64,000 bases of DNA from Stenotrophomonas terrae (lineage in GTDB: Bacteria; Pseudomonadota; Gammaproteobacteria; Xanthomonadales; Xanthomonadaceae): positions 46,957 to 110,956 of the forward strand of contig NZ_LDJJ01000007.1 of assembly GCF_001431465.1 (NCBI RefSeq), read 5' to 3'. The notes under the pieces were generated by a model. That model saw only the letters and a list, made by a program, of their open reading frames with translations, was not told the DNA's origin and did no database searches. Positions within the stretch are counted from its first letter, which is position 1. Each line of letters opens with the position of its first letter. The translations under genes and the position numbers were made by a program. Below are positions 42,753 through 51,205 of this stretch, piece by piece.

Positions 42753-43643
42753 ATGAGCCCCCGTCAGCCCCTGCCCTCGCTCAATGCCCTGCGTGCGTTT
42801 GAAGCCGCTGCGCGTCTGCGCAGCGTCAGCCAGGCTGCGGCCGAACTGCATGTCACCCATGGCGCGGTAAGCCGGCAACTGCGTGCGCTGGAGGAGGAAC
42901 TGGGGCTGAGCCTGTTTGAACGCGATGGGCGTGGCATCCGCCCTACCGCCGCCGGCCACCGCCTGCTGGAAGCAACTTCCGGCGCGTTCTCGCAACTGCG
43001 CGATTGCATCGCTTCCCTGCGCCGCCCACAGCGCGAGGACGCCTTCGTGCTGGGCTGCCCGGGCAGCCTGCTGGCCCGCTGGATGATCCCGCGCCTGCAG
43101 GATCTGCAGCACGACCTGCCCGGCCTGACCCTGCACCTGGCCGCCCAGGATGGCGATTTTGCCCCCCGCCTGGATGGCATGGATGCCGCGCTGATGCTGG
43201 GCCAGGCACCGTGGCCGGCCGGCTGGCAGGTACACACACTGGCTGCAGAGCGGATCGGCCCGGTATTCAGCCCCTCGATGCATGGCGCGCACGTATTGGC
43301 CCATCAACCGATCACTGCCGTGCTTGGACATGCACTGCTGCATACCCGCTCACGCCCACAGGCGTGGCCGGCCTGGGCCGCACGCAATGGCATCGATGCC
43401 GACAAGCTGAGCTATGGCACCGGCCTGGAACATCTGTATTACATGCTGGAAGCCGCAGTTGCCGGGCTGGGCATTGCGATTGCGCCGGAACCGCTGGTCG
43501 CCGATGACCTGGTCAATGGCCGCCTGATAGCGCCCTGGGGTTTTGTCGAAACCGATGGCTGCTGGGCGCTATGCACTGCGGGTGACCAGCAGGATCCGCG
43601 CGTGGCGGCATTGGCGGACTGGCTGCGCAAGCAGCTTGCGTAA
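42753..43643 (+). CDS. LysR-family regulator, probably TrpI-like activator of trpBA
   Basis: A 296-residue LysR-type regulator. Residues 8-67 form the winged helix-turn-helix ([41 protein letters not shown]). A linker helix and a periplasmic-binding-protein-like effector domain follow. The N-terminus resembles the GcvA/TrpI/AmpR group. Divergence from trpB suggests it activates trpBA in response to indoleglycerol phosphate, as TrpI does in Pseudomonas; that part is inference from position. It is the only plus-strand gene in the central part of the window. Confidence 0.85.
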   Translation: MSPRQPLPSLNALRAFEAAARLRSVSQAAAELHVTHGAVSRQLRALEEELGLSLFERDGRGIRPTAAGHRLLEATSGAFSQLRDCIASLRRPQREDAFVLGCPGSLLARWMIPRLQDLQHDLPGLTLHLAAQDGDFAPRLDGMDAALMLGQAPWPAGWQVHTLAAERIGPVFSPSMHGAHVLAHQPITAVLGHALLHTRSRPQAWPAWAARNGIDADKLSYGTGLEHLYYMLEAAVAGLGIAIAPEPLVADDLVNGRLIAPWGFVETDGCWALCTAGDQQDPRVAALADWLRKQLA

Positions 43644-43663
43644 GCCTTTACAGGCTTTGTTTT
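43642..43663 (+). terminator. Possible terminator after the LysR gene
   Basis: Arms AAGCCT/AGGCTT with a TTAC loop overlap the stop codon and are followed by TGTTTT. The stem is only six pairs. Confidence 0.4.
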
Positions 43664-43804
43664 GTGGGAGGGGCGTGAGCCGCGAAGCTGGCACGGCTTG
43701 AAAGGGCCAAGAGCCTACCCCTCCCCAACCCTCCCCTTGCCTTCGGCAAAGGGAGGGGGCTACAGCGCTGCATCTGCAGCTTCGCGGCTTACGCCGCTCC
43801 TACA
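43662..43804. repeat. Inverted extragenic repeat pair (REP-type)
   Basis: TGTGGGAGGGGCGTGAGCCG at the left and AGCTTCGCGGCTTACGCCGC near the right are inverted copies of one element. They flank a long imperfect hairpin of CCCTCCCC/GGGAGGGG type around CTTCGGCAA. The pair lies between convergent genes (LysR and the TelA-like gene). Confidence 0.75.
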
Positions 43805-43816
43805 ACTGCGCCGGTC

Positions 43817-44920
43817 CTATGCTGCGCCGCCCTGCGTCGGCTGCGCCAGACGCTGCTGCACGTCTTCGCGCAGGCGGGCCAGCTCGACCTCGGCCTGCTG
43901 GCGCTGCTGCATGCCCTCGCGATGGATGCTGCGCACTTCTTCCACGGTGGCGATCAACTGTTCGTGCACATGCCGCAGCGTGGCCACGTCGATCACCGCA
44001 CGCTGGTTGGCCTTGGCGGTTTCCACCGAGGTCTGGCGCATCAGGTCGGCGTTGCGGCGCATCAGTTCATTGGTGGCGTCGTCGATGGCGTTGGACAGAT
44101 CCACCGCGTTCTTCTGCTCACCCAGCGACAGCTGGATGGCGAACTGGCGCTTCCACGACGGGATGGTGATGTCGCGCACCGCATTGAATTTCTCGATCAG
44201 CTGGATCGCATTGGCCTGGATCAAGCGGATCATCGGCAGCGACTGGTCGGCTGCGTGCTGCATCACCGTCAGGTCACCCACGCGCTTGTCGAGCAGGCGT
44301 ATCGCATTGTCGATCTCGCCACGGCGGATACGCGACTGCGGATCTTCCAGGCCGACCAGCGCATGCAGCTCGTTGTTGAGCTCGGCCAGGCGTTGCTTGC
44401 CGGCTGCGATGTGCAGGCCCAGGCTCTGGCGCTCGTCACGGACGATGGCATGCATGCGGTCGAACTCGCCCACGCGTTGGCCCATCTGTGCCTGCTGGGC
44501 ACCGACATCGCGCAGCAACTGCTCGATCTGCTGGTTGGTGTCGCTGAACTTCTGCACCAGCTCGCCCTTGGACGCACGCATGCGATCAATGAGCCCACCG
44601 ATCACCGGCACCTTGGAGCGCTCGTTCAAGCCATCGAGCTTCAGCGAGCGGGCGATGCGCACCACTTCGCCGAGCTTCTCGCCGGAGGCGTCCAGGTCGC
44701 GGTTGCGCACATGATCCAGCAGCTGGCTGGAGAACGCAGCGCTCTTGCCGGCTGCCTCGCGGCCAAACACATGCAGGTTGCCCGGGCTGATGTCGTCCAG
44801 CGTACGTACGATCTGTGCGATCTGCGGGCGGTCCGCTTCGCTCAAACCGAGCGCGACCAGGGTGGTGCCATCAACATCGGCAGAGGGGCCGGCCGGCAGC
44901 GGCAGCGTGTCCTGGATCAT
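43817..44920 (-). CDS. TelA/YaaN-family protein (toxic anion resistance family)
   Basis: A 367-residue, almost wholly helical protein matching the TelA/KlaA/YaaN family. IRLIQANAIQLIEKFNAVRD, TIPSWKRQFAIQLSLGEQ, DATNELMRRNADLMRQ and VIDVATLRHVHEQLI occur in the family order over residues 245-345. No signal or membrane segment is seen. The family name comes from plasmid tellurite resistance (kilA/tel), but the biochemical role is unknown. ATG 44920 has AAGGAG upstream. It is the last gene of the NfeD-like/flotillin/AAA operon, 63 bases after a small helical gene. Confidence 0.88.
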   Translation of the reverse strand: MIQDTLPLPAGPSADVDGTTLVALGLSEADRPQIAQIVRTLDDISPGNLHVFGREAAGKSAAFSSQLLDHVRNRDLDASGEKLGEVVRIARSLKLDGLNERSKVPVIGGLIDRMRASKGELVQKFSDTNQQIEQLLRDVGAQQAQMGQRVGEFDRMHAIVRDERQSLGLHIAAGKQRLAELNNELHALVGLEDPQSRIRRGEIDNAIRLLDKRVGDLTVMQHAADQSLPMIRLIQANAIQLIEKFNAVRDITIPSWKRQFAIQLSLGEQKNAVDLSNAIDDATNELMRRNADLMRQTSVETAKANQRAVIDVATLRHVHEQLIATVEEVRSIHREGMQQRQQAEVELARLREDVQQRLAQPTQGGAA

Positions 44921-44983
44921 CAGCAGTTCTCCTTGAGCAAGAGGCGCGCCGTGGCGCGCGAGCAATCATGTGCAGGGTGGTTC

Positions 44984-45706
44984 TCAGCGCAGTCTAGCCT
45001 GCATGGCCGTCACCTCGTCGAGGATCCGCGCCTGTGCGTCGGCCGCCTGCGCCAGCGTAGCCGGCATCCGCGCCGCCTGGGTCGCCAGCAACTGCTGCCG
45101 CCACAGTGGCAACAGCACGTCACGGATGCGCTGGTAACGTTCGATCAGTTCCACCGCCTGGGCGTGCAACAGGTGCAACTGCGCGGCCTCGGTCTGGCGC
45201 AGCCGCGCCAGTCCGCGCAGATGCTGCAGCCGCCGCTGCAGGGCCGCCCGCGCCAACGCATCGGCGGGTGCCGGGACCGCTTCGCCAGCTGCGGCCCAGT
45301 CATCGATGGCGGCCACTGCCGCTTCCACGTGCGCAAGTTGCAGCAGGTGTTGGGCAAGCTCCTGCTGCAGCGCCTGCACGCTGCCATCGGCGCGCAGCAG
45401 GCAGATATCCAGCTGGCGTGCCAACTGCTCTGCCTGCAGCTGCGCCTCGACATCGCGGCCAAGCAGGCGGCCGAACAAGCCGGCCGAACGACGGATCTGC
45501 CGCGCATCGCGCGCCGACATCGCCAGGCGGATATTGTCCATCTCCGCCACCAGCCGCTGCGCTGCGCCTGTGGCCGCCGGCGCGGCGAGCAGGCGTTCCA
45601 CCGCCAGCAGCAGCGGCGCCCCGTAGCCGGCAACGGCCAAGGCATCGTCAGCCTGCAGCGCCGGCTGCGGCGGTGCCGGCAACAACGGTGGTGTCGGATC
45701 AGGCAT
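44984..45706 (-). CDS. Helical protein of unknown function, TelA-associated
   Basis: A 240-residue, Leu/Ala/Gln/Arg-rich protein that I do not recognise. After a proline-rich start (residues 1-20) it is predicted almost entirely helical, with GLFGRLLGRDVEAQLQAEQL in the middle and likely coiled-coil heptads over 70-220. No signal peptide. ATG 45706 lies eight bases inside the end of the AAA ATPase gene, so the two are translationally coupled. TelA-family genes often pair with a small helical partner (XpaC beside YaaN in Bacillus); whether this is a counterpart is a guess from position. Confidence 0.7.
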   Translation of the reverse strand: MPDPTPPLLPAPPQPALQADDALAVAGYGAPLLLAVERLLAAPAATGAAQRLVAEMDNIRLAMSARDARQIRRSAGLFGRLLGRDVEAQLQAEQLARQLDICLLRADGSVQALQQELAQHLLQLAHVEAAVAAIDDWAAAGEAVPAPADALARAALQRRLQHLRGLARLRQTEAAQLHLLHAQAVELIERYQRIRDVLLPLWRQQLLATQAARMPATLAQAADAQARILDEVTAMQARLR

Positions 45707-48700
45707 CGTCGGCAACGTCGTTCCCACGACTACCCTGCTGCCCTGGCACCACCACATTGCCGCCGTAGAAATGGCGCATCAAGGCTTCATCCAGCGCCTT
45801 TTCTTCGGGCGTGCGGGCGCGTCGTACGCGTGGCGCCGGCTTGCTGCTGCCACTGTCCTTGGACAGCCACTCCTGCAACTGCGCAGCCAAACCGGCCAGC
45901 GCGTCACCAATCTGCCCTTCGCGCTGATGCCCTGCGGCCAAGGCCTGCAACAACGGCGTCAGATCCTGTGCCGGCGCTGCCGCGACGGGCGCAGCGACCG
46001 GCGCCGCTGGCGGCGTCACCACCGCGGCAGGACGGTCGGCAAGGGCCTGCAGCAAGGCAAGAATCTGCTCCCACGGTGCCTCAGCCTGCTCGACCACCGG
46101 TGCAACCGCCACCGGCTCATCAACCCGCAATCCCTGCAGCCCGCTGGCGATATCGGCCAGCTGCGCCACTACCCGCGCACCGGTGTCGGCGTCGTCGCCA
46201 CCCATGGCCTTGTCGCGCATGAAGTCGCGCTTGATCTGCTCCCAGCGTGCCAGCTGCTGTGCATCCAGCACCTCACGTAGTTCGCCGAGCTTGAGCAGGT
46301 TTTCCTCCGAGCCGCTGGTCAGCAGCTGTGACTCACCCAGGTAGTGGTCGGACACCAGCTGCTGCAGCTCGGCGGCATTCATCACCGGCGAAATCTTTTC
46401 CGACAGCTTGTTCATGTTGCGGTAGCTGCCCTGCAACCGGAACGGCGGTTCGACGCGGTATTTGTCGGCCTGCGCGGCACTGGCGATGTACTGCTGGTTG
46501 ACCCGGTAGACCACATCGCGGACCTGCATCAAACGCTGCAGGGTGGCGACGATCTCGTTGATCTCCGCGCCGCTGTAGGCATGGCTGAGCGTGTTGGTGG
46601 ACACCTCCTTGCCCGCGGCCTTGTCGACCAGCAGGTAGAGATCGGCCAGGTCGCGGGTCGCCATCGGCGCCAGCACCTGGCTGGAAGTCAGGCTGTTCTC
46701 GATGTAGCTGAGCTTGAAGGCCTCATCCATGCCACCCAGCACGTCGCCCAGGTTGTAGATGTCGGCACGGTTGGCCAGCATGTCCGGCACCTTGAACACT
46801 TCACCGGACTCGGTATACGGGTTGCCCGCCATCACCACGCAGAACTTCTTGCCGCGCAGGTCATAGGTCTTGGTGCGCCCCTTCCAGACACCTTCAATGC
46901 GGCGGGTGCCATCGCACAGCGAGATGAACTTCTGCAGGAACTCCGGATGGGTGTGCTGGATGTCATCGACATACAGCATGGTGTTGTTGCCCATCTCCAG
47001 CGCCAGGTTGAGCTTGTGCAGCTCCTGCCGCGAGGTGGCGTCCGGCGCCTGCTCCGGGTCCAGCGAGCGCACCTCATGGCCGAGCGCCGGACCGTTGATC
47101 TTCATGAAGACCAGGCCCAGGCGATTGGCCACGTATTCCATCAAGGTGGTTTTGCCGTAGCCGGGCGGGCTGATCATCATCAGCAGACCCATCAGGTCGC
47201 TGCGCTTGTTCTCGCCCACCGTGCCCATCTGCTTGGCGAGGTTGTCGCCGATGATGGGCAGGTAGACGTCGTTGATCAGCTTGTTGCGTACGAACGAGCT
47301 GAGCGGACGCGCCTGGAATTCACTCAAGCGCAGAGCATCGCGCTCACGCGCACTGATGCGATGGCGCAAGGCCTGGTAGCGCTCGAATCCGGGCTGGAAC
47401 TGGCGGCGATGCGACTGCCAGCGCTGCAGGAAATCATCCACCGCCAGCTGCAGGTGGCCCTGGGCAATGCGCGGATGTTCACCGAGCAGGCCGCCGATGT
47501 CGGCAATCAAGGTCACCTCGCGCACCTGGCTGCGCAGCGCACGTTCGCCCAGCAACATTGCCGCCGCTTCGGGCACGTAGCCGCACATGGCAGCGAACTT
47601 CGGCTGTCCACACATGGCTTGCAGCCATTGCACGGCCTGCGCCCATTGCAGGGCCAGGCGCGTGTTCAAGCGCTGCATGCTGCGGTCGAAGGCATCGGCC
47701 TGGCCGGCCGCTTGCAGCTGCTCGCGCAGGCCTGTCAGCAACTGCCGGGCGTAACCACTGAAGGCGAAGGTCGGTTCGCCGGCGGCGAGCTCGGCCAACA
47801 GGTATTCGGCCGCCAATGCCGGCATGCCGGTGTCGAACGGCAGCTTCTGCTCCTGTTGGAATGCCGCCAAGGCGAGCGCGATTTCAGCGCGCAAGGCTTC
47901 AAGACCGTCGCGCACATTGAACAGCCGGGCGATGGCAAACGCGCCGGCAGCGCGTTCGATCCATTGGCTCACTTCCTCGCGCTTGCCTTCACGCGCCCAG
48001 AACAGCAGCGCTAACGCGCGCGGGCCTGCGCCATGCACCAGCGAGCCGCCGGCCTGGTACAGCGGCAACAGCGCCTGCAGGATCAGGCTGGCGTCGTGAT
48101 CGTGGATGCCCTTTTCATAGCCTTCGCGATAGCGCGGCGCAGCGAAGTCGCTTACCCGCTTGCCCAATACCTCGGCCTGTGCGGCATCGCGCAGCAGCAG
48201 CTCCACGCTCAACCCGTCGCGTCCGTTGATTGCCGCGTCCAGGATCAAGCCTGCCAGGTATTCGCCGCGATACAGTGCCGGCGCTTCCGAATCCAGCGTC
48301 ACCGGCCAGTAGTCGCGCAGTTCCTCCAGCTCCGGGTCGACGATGGACTCGTAGTAGTCGGTACCGGTCAAGTGCACAGCCAAGCCATCGCCGCGCGGCA
48401 GGATGGTCAGGTCCAGCGGCTGGGTGTTGACGCTGAAACGGTGGCGGCCCAGACGGATGATGTTGCCACCGCCCTCGAACAGATCACTGCGGTCGCGCAG
48501 CGCCCGCACCGCCTGGTCACGCACGCCCTTGAGCCGCGCTTCCACGTCATCGGCCTTGACGCTGTCCTTGTAGTCACGCAGACGATCGGCCAGCTCACGC
48601 AGCTTCAGGATCAGCGGGTCACCGGCGAAGAACGCATTGAGCTCGTCGACGGTGGTGAAGCGCTCGGTACGTTTGGCCAGGCCATCAAGAATGCGGTTGG

Positions 48701-51065
48701 CCGCATCCAGCACCGACTGCGCCTTGCGCTGACGGGCATCCAACAGAGTCTGCTTGTGCGACTCGAAGGTATCGAGCAGCTCCTCGCGCTTGTTGAGGAT
48801 GTCGCCGAGAAACTGTTCGTGTTCGCCGAATTGGCTCTCCAGCTCTTCCAGCTGCACCATCAGCCGCGACAGCTGCTCGTCGGCCCGCTCCGGATCGGTA
48901 GCCAGGCCCAGGGCGCTGGTGATGGCCTGACTGAACAACGAGAACTGCGCACCGAACTGGGCCACCGCTTCGGCCGAGCCCAGCGAACGGCGACGCTGAT
49001 CTGCGCGTGCACGCGCCTGGTTGAGCTTGGCATATATCGTGGAAATGGCTTCCACCACGCGCGTGCGCTGCGCGGCATCGTCGACCTTGAGGCTGGCCAT
49101 CAGCTCGGACAGCATGTCCAGGTCGGCCGACATCACCTGCATCTGCGCGATCTGCTCGGACAACTGCTTTGCGGTCTGCGCAACCTGCGCGGCGGCGTCC
49201 AGCTCCTGCAGACGTTCGGCAAAGGGCTGCAGCGATTTTTCGCTGCCAAGGAATTCGCCCGCCGCCGCACCGACGCGGTCGTGCGCCTCCTGCAGCGATG
49301 CATTCATCGCATCGATGGCGGCGACGTCCACATAGCGGAAGTCGCGCACGGTCAGCAGGCGGCCACGCAGCTTGCCGATATCACCGAGCGATTCGACGAA
49401 TTCGCCAATCTTTGACCAGTTCTGTGGCTGTAGGCGCCCCAGCAGCAGCTTGTGCGCGCTGGTGACCTCGGCCATTGCCTGCGCCGACTGCTTGCGGATG
49501 CTCTCCACTTTCTCGTATTCGTCGAGCATCGACTCGCCGGTCGCGCTGATCTCGCGCAGCAGCGTGGCGGCACCATCACAGTTCGCATCATCCAACCAGT
49601 GGTGTGTGTCGAACAGGCGACGCGCGTTGTGGGTCAGCAGCTCGTAACGCGGCAACGAGACCTCACGGCTGTCGATCTCGCGGCCAAGGTCCAGCAGATT
49701 GGAGATGCCACGCACCAGCTCGGCATTGCCGATACGGGCCATGAAACTGGTGCCGGTGGGCGTGTGTGCGGCGAATTCATCGCTGCTGAACGGCGTCTGC
49801 CAGACCTGCATCGGATGGACGCGGGTGGGCTCTTCGTTCTCGGCATTGAACAGCACCATGCGGCCATCGCGCATGAAGGCATAGCCCAGGCCGAACACCG
49901 GATTCTGCAGCACCCGCTGGATGCTGTTGTAGACGAACAGCGCCGACTTGCCAGCCTCACGCTCGTAGAAGATGTACAGCATGTCTTCGCCGTTGGGCGA
50001 GCGGATCGAGCGCTTGTAGCGCATGCCCTGCATCGAGGCGTCGAAGGCCTTGTGCTCGCCACTCTGCAGGTAATAGCCGCCGGGGAAGATGACGCCGTGG
50101 TCATCGGGCAGCTGCACGCAGGCCTGGACGATGGCGTCGTTGCGCACCACCTTGCCGGTCAGTGTGTTGTAGATCAGACCACGCCAGGTGCTCTCCTGAT
50201 ACGGGAGAATCTTCAGCAGGATCAGCGAGCCCACCTTGGCAAAATCGATGGTGGCGTCGTCAACGGACTGGGTACTGTCCTCGACCGGCTCGCTGTACAC
50301 ACCCTGGCCGGTCTCGGTGTTGTTCTCGACCTTGATGGTCAGGTCGCCACCGGTGGTCTCGACGAAGATCGTGTCGAGGATGTTCAGATGCGGGAAACGC
50401 CCGCTGATCATCATGTCGCGGCCGGCGCGGGTCCATTCGAAGTCGAACGGCGGTGGCAGCGCGATGTCGCGCTCACCGCGCGCATCGATATAGGTCAGCT
50501 CGCCGCTGGGCGCCATCGCCCAGCGGAACACGCGCACGTCGCTGCTGCGCTCGCCGATCTGGAACGCGGCCAGCAACTTGCCGTCGCGCACGATCAGCTG
50601 CAGCAGGCGCGCATTCTTGTAATAGGCGTACAGCTCGCCGAAATCATGGACGAAGCCGGGCTGGGCGAGGAAGCTGGTCTTCAGGTCGACCGGGTTGACG
50701 TCATAGCCCTCGGCACCTTCCACCAGCCGGTACAGCCCGAACACATCCTCCACCCGGGTCTGCGTTTTCAGGCCGATGAAGACGTTGTAGCCGAACAGCA
50801 GCAGGTCATCACCCACCTGCACCACGTCGCGGCCGACGCAGTTGTTCTCACTGCGGATACGGAAACGCCCGATCACTTCCATCCGGCTGTCGCCGAATTC
50901 CTGCAGGCGGCGCTGGTTGAGTGCGTCCACCACCTGCCGCAGGCGTGCACCCTGATCGCTCAGCCGCTTGCGCAGCACCTCATAGGCGCCACCCTGCGCG
51001 ACCGCCTGGTCGGCGAGAGTGCCGGCCTGCGCGGCAGCAGCTGCGTCCTGGTTCATATCGGCCAT
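45699..51065 (-). CDS. Giant AAA ATPase, DUF3686-type 'DNA repair ATPase'
   Basis: An 1788-residue protein. The N-terminal 30-420 region is beta-rich and matches what I recall as DUF3686. Residues about 480-860 are long helices with coiled-coil character. A mixed middle domain (870-1250) precedes a C-terminal AAA module. Walker A is SPPGYGKTTLMEY (about 1300), Walker B is MLYVDDIQHTHPEF (about 1362, DD rather than DE) and sensor 1 is VVMAGNPYTESGE (about 1410). A Pro/Ala linker (1650-1740) leads to a basic tail. Databases call this family DNA repair ATPase with little direct evidence. ATG 51065 has AGGGA seven bases upstream. It is flanked by flotillin and helical/TelA genes. Confidence 0.85.
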   Translation of the reverse strand: MADMNQDAAAAAQAGTLADQAVAQGGAYEVLRKRLSDQGARLRQVVDALNQRRLQEFGDSRMEVIGRFRIRSENNCVGRDVVQVGDDLLLFGYNVFIGLKTQTRVEDVFGLYRLVEGAEGYDVNPVDLKTSFLAQPGFVHDFGELYAYYKNARLLQLIVRDGKLLAAFQIGERSSDVRVFRWAMAPSGELTYIDARGERDIALPPPFDFEWTRAGRDMMISGRFPHLNILDTIFVETTGGDLTIKVENNTETGQGVYSEPVEDSTQSVDDATIDFAKVGSLILLKILPYQESTWRGLIYNTLTGKVVRNDAIVQACVQLPDDHGVIFPGGYYLQSGEHKAFDASMQGMRYKRSIRSPNGEDMLYIFYEREAGKSALFVYNSIQRVLQNPVFGLGYAFMRDGRMVLFNAENEEPTRVHPMQVWQTPFSSDEFAAHTPTGTSFMARIGNAELVRGISNLLDLGREIDSREVSLPRYELLTHNARRLFDTHHWLDDANCDGAATLLREISATGESMLDEYEKVESIRKQSAQAMAEVTSAHKLLLGRLQPQNWSKIGEFVESLGDIGKLRGRLLTVRDFRYVDVAAIDAMNASLQEAHDRVGAAAGEFLGSEKSLQPFAERLQELDAAAQVAQTAKQLSEQIAQMQVMSADLDMLSELMASLKVDDAAQRTRVVEAISTIYAKLNQARARADQRRRSLGSAEAVAQFGAQFSLFSQAITSALGLATDPERADEQLSRLMVQLEELESQFGEHEQFLGDILNKREELLDTFESHKQTLLDARQRKAQSVLDAANRILDGLAKRTERFTTVDELNAFFAGDPLILKLRELADRLRDYKDSVKADDVEARLKGVRDQAVRALRDRSDLFEGGGNIIRLGRHRFSVNTQPLDLTILPRGDGLAVHLTGTDYYESIVDPELEELRDYWPVTLDSEAPALYRGEYLAGLILDAAINGRDGLSVELLLRDAAQAEVLGKRVSDFAAPRYREGYEKGIHDHDASLILQALLPLYQAGGSLVHGAGPRALALLFWAREGKREEVSQWIERAAGAFAIARLFNVRDGLEALRAEIALALAAFQQEQKLPFDTGMPALAAEYLLAELAAGEPTFAFSGYARQLLTGLREQLQAAGQADAFDRSMQRLNTRLALQWAQAVQWLQAMCGQPKFAAMCGYVPEAAAMLLGERALRSQVREVTLIADIGGLLGEHPRIAQGHLQLAVDDFLQRWQSHRRQFQPGFERYQALRHRISARERDALRLSEFQARPLSSFVRNKLINDVYLPIIGDNLAKQMGTVGENKRSDLMGLLMMISPPGYGKTTLMEYVANRLGLVFMKINGPALGHEVRSLDPEQAPDATSRQELHKLNLALEMGNNTMLYVDDIQHTHPEFLQKFISLCDGTRRIEGVWKGRTKTYDLRGKKFCVVMAGNPYTESGEVFKVPDMLANRADIYNLGDVLGGMDEAFKLSYIENSLTSSQVLAPMATRDLADLYLLVDKAAGKEVSTNTLSHAYSGAEINEIVATLQRLMQVRDVVYRVNQQYIASAAQADKYRVEPPFRLQGSYRNMNKLSEKISPVMNAAELQQLVSDHYLGESQLLTSGSEENLLKLGELREVLDAQQLARWEQIKRDFMRDKAMGGDDADTGARVVAQLADIASGLQGLRVDEPVAVAPVVEQAEAPWEQILALLQALADRPAAVVTPPAAPVAAPVAAAPAQDLTPLLQALAAGHQREGQIGDALAGLAAQLQEWLSKDSGSSKPAPRVRRARTPEEKALDEALMRHFYGGNVVVPGQQGSRGNDVADDA

Positions 51066-51092
51066 CGCTTGTTCCCTGCTCCGACGTCGGCA

Positions 51093-51115
51093 GGCATCGC
51101 CCTCGGGGCGATGCC
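51093..51115 (-). promoter_or_regulatory. Perfect hairpin in the leader of the AAA ATPase gene
   Basis: Arms GGCATCGCCC/GGGCGATGCC (ten pairs, three-base loop) lie 28-50 bases before the start codon. No T-run follows, so control of translation or mRNA stability is likelier than termination. Confidence 0.55.
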
Positions 51116-51169
51116 GCTGACGCCTTCATCCTCGTATGCCGCCGGCCCAGGCCATGCGGCGCGCCCACA

Positions 51170-51194
51170 CCCTGCGCGGTGCAACCGCACAGGG
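51170..51194 (-). other. Hairpin downstream of the flotillin gene
   Basis: Arms CCCTGCGCGGT/ACCGCACAGGG pair except for one mismatch, with a three-base loop, 12 bases past the flotillin stop. Without a T-run it is more like a 3' protection or processing element. Confidence 0.5.
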
Positions 51195-51205
51195 CGCGTT
51201 TTCGC

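Noticed and set aside
43817..44920. Calling the TelA-like gene a tellurite resistance determinant
   Set aside because: Family membership is clear, but chromosomal TelA proteins have no shown tellurite role here and no other tellurite genes are present.
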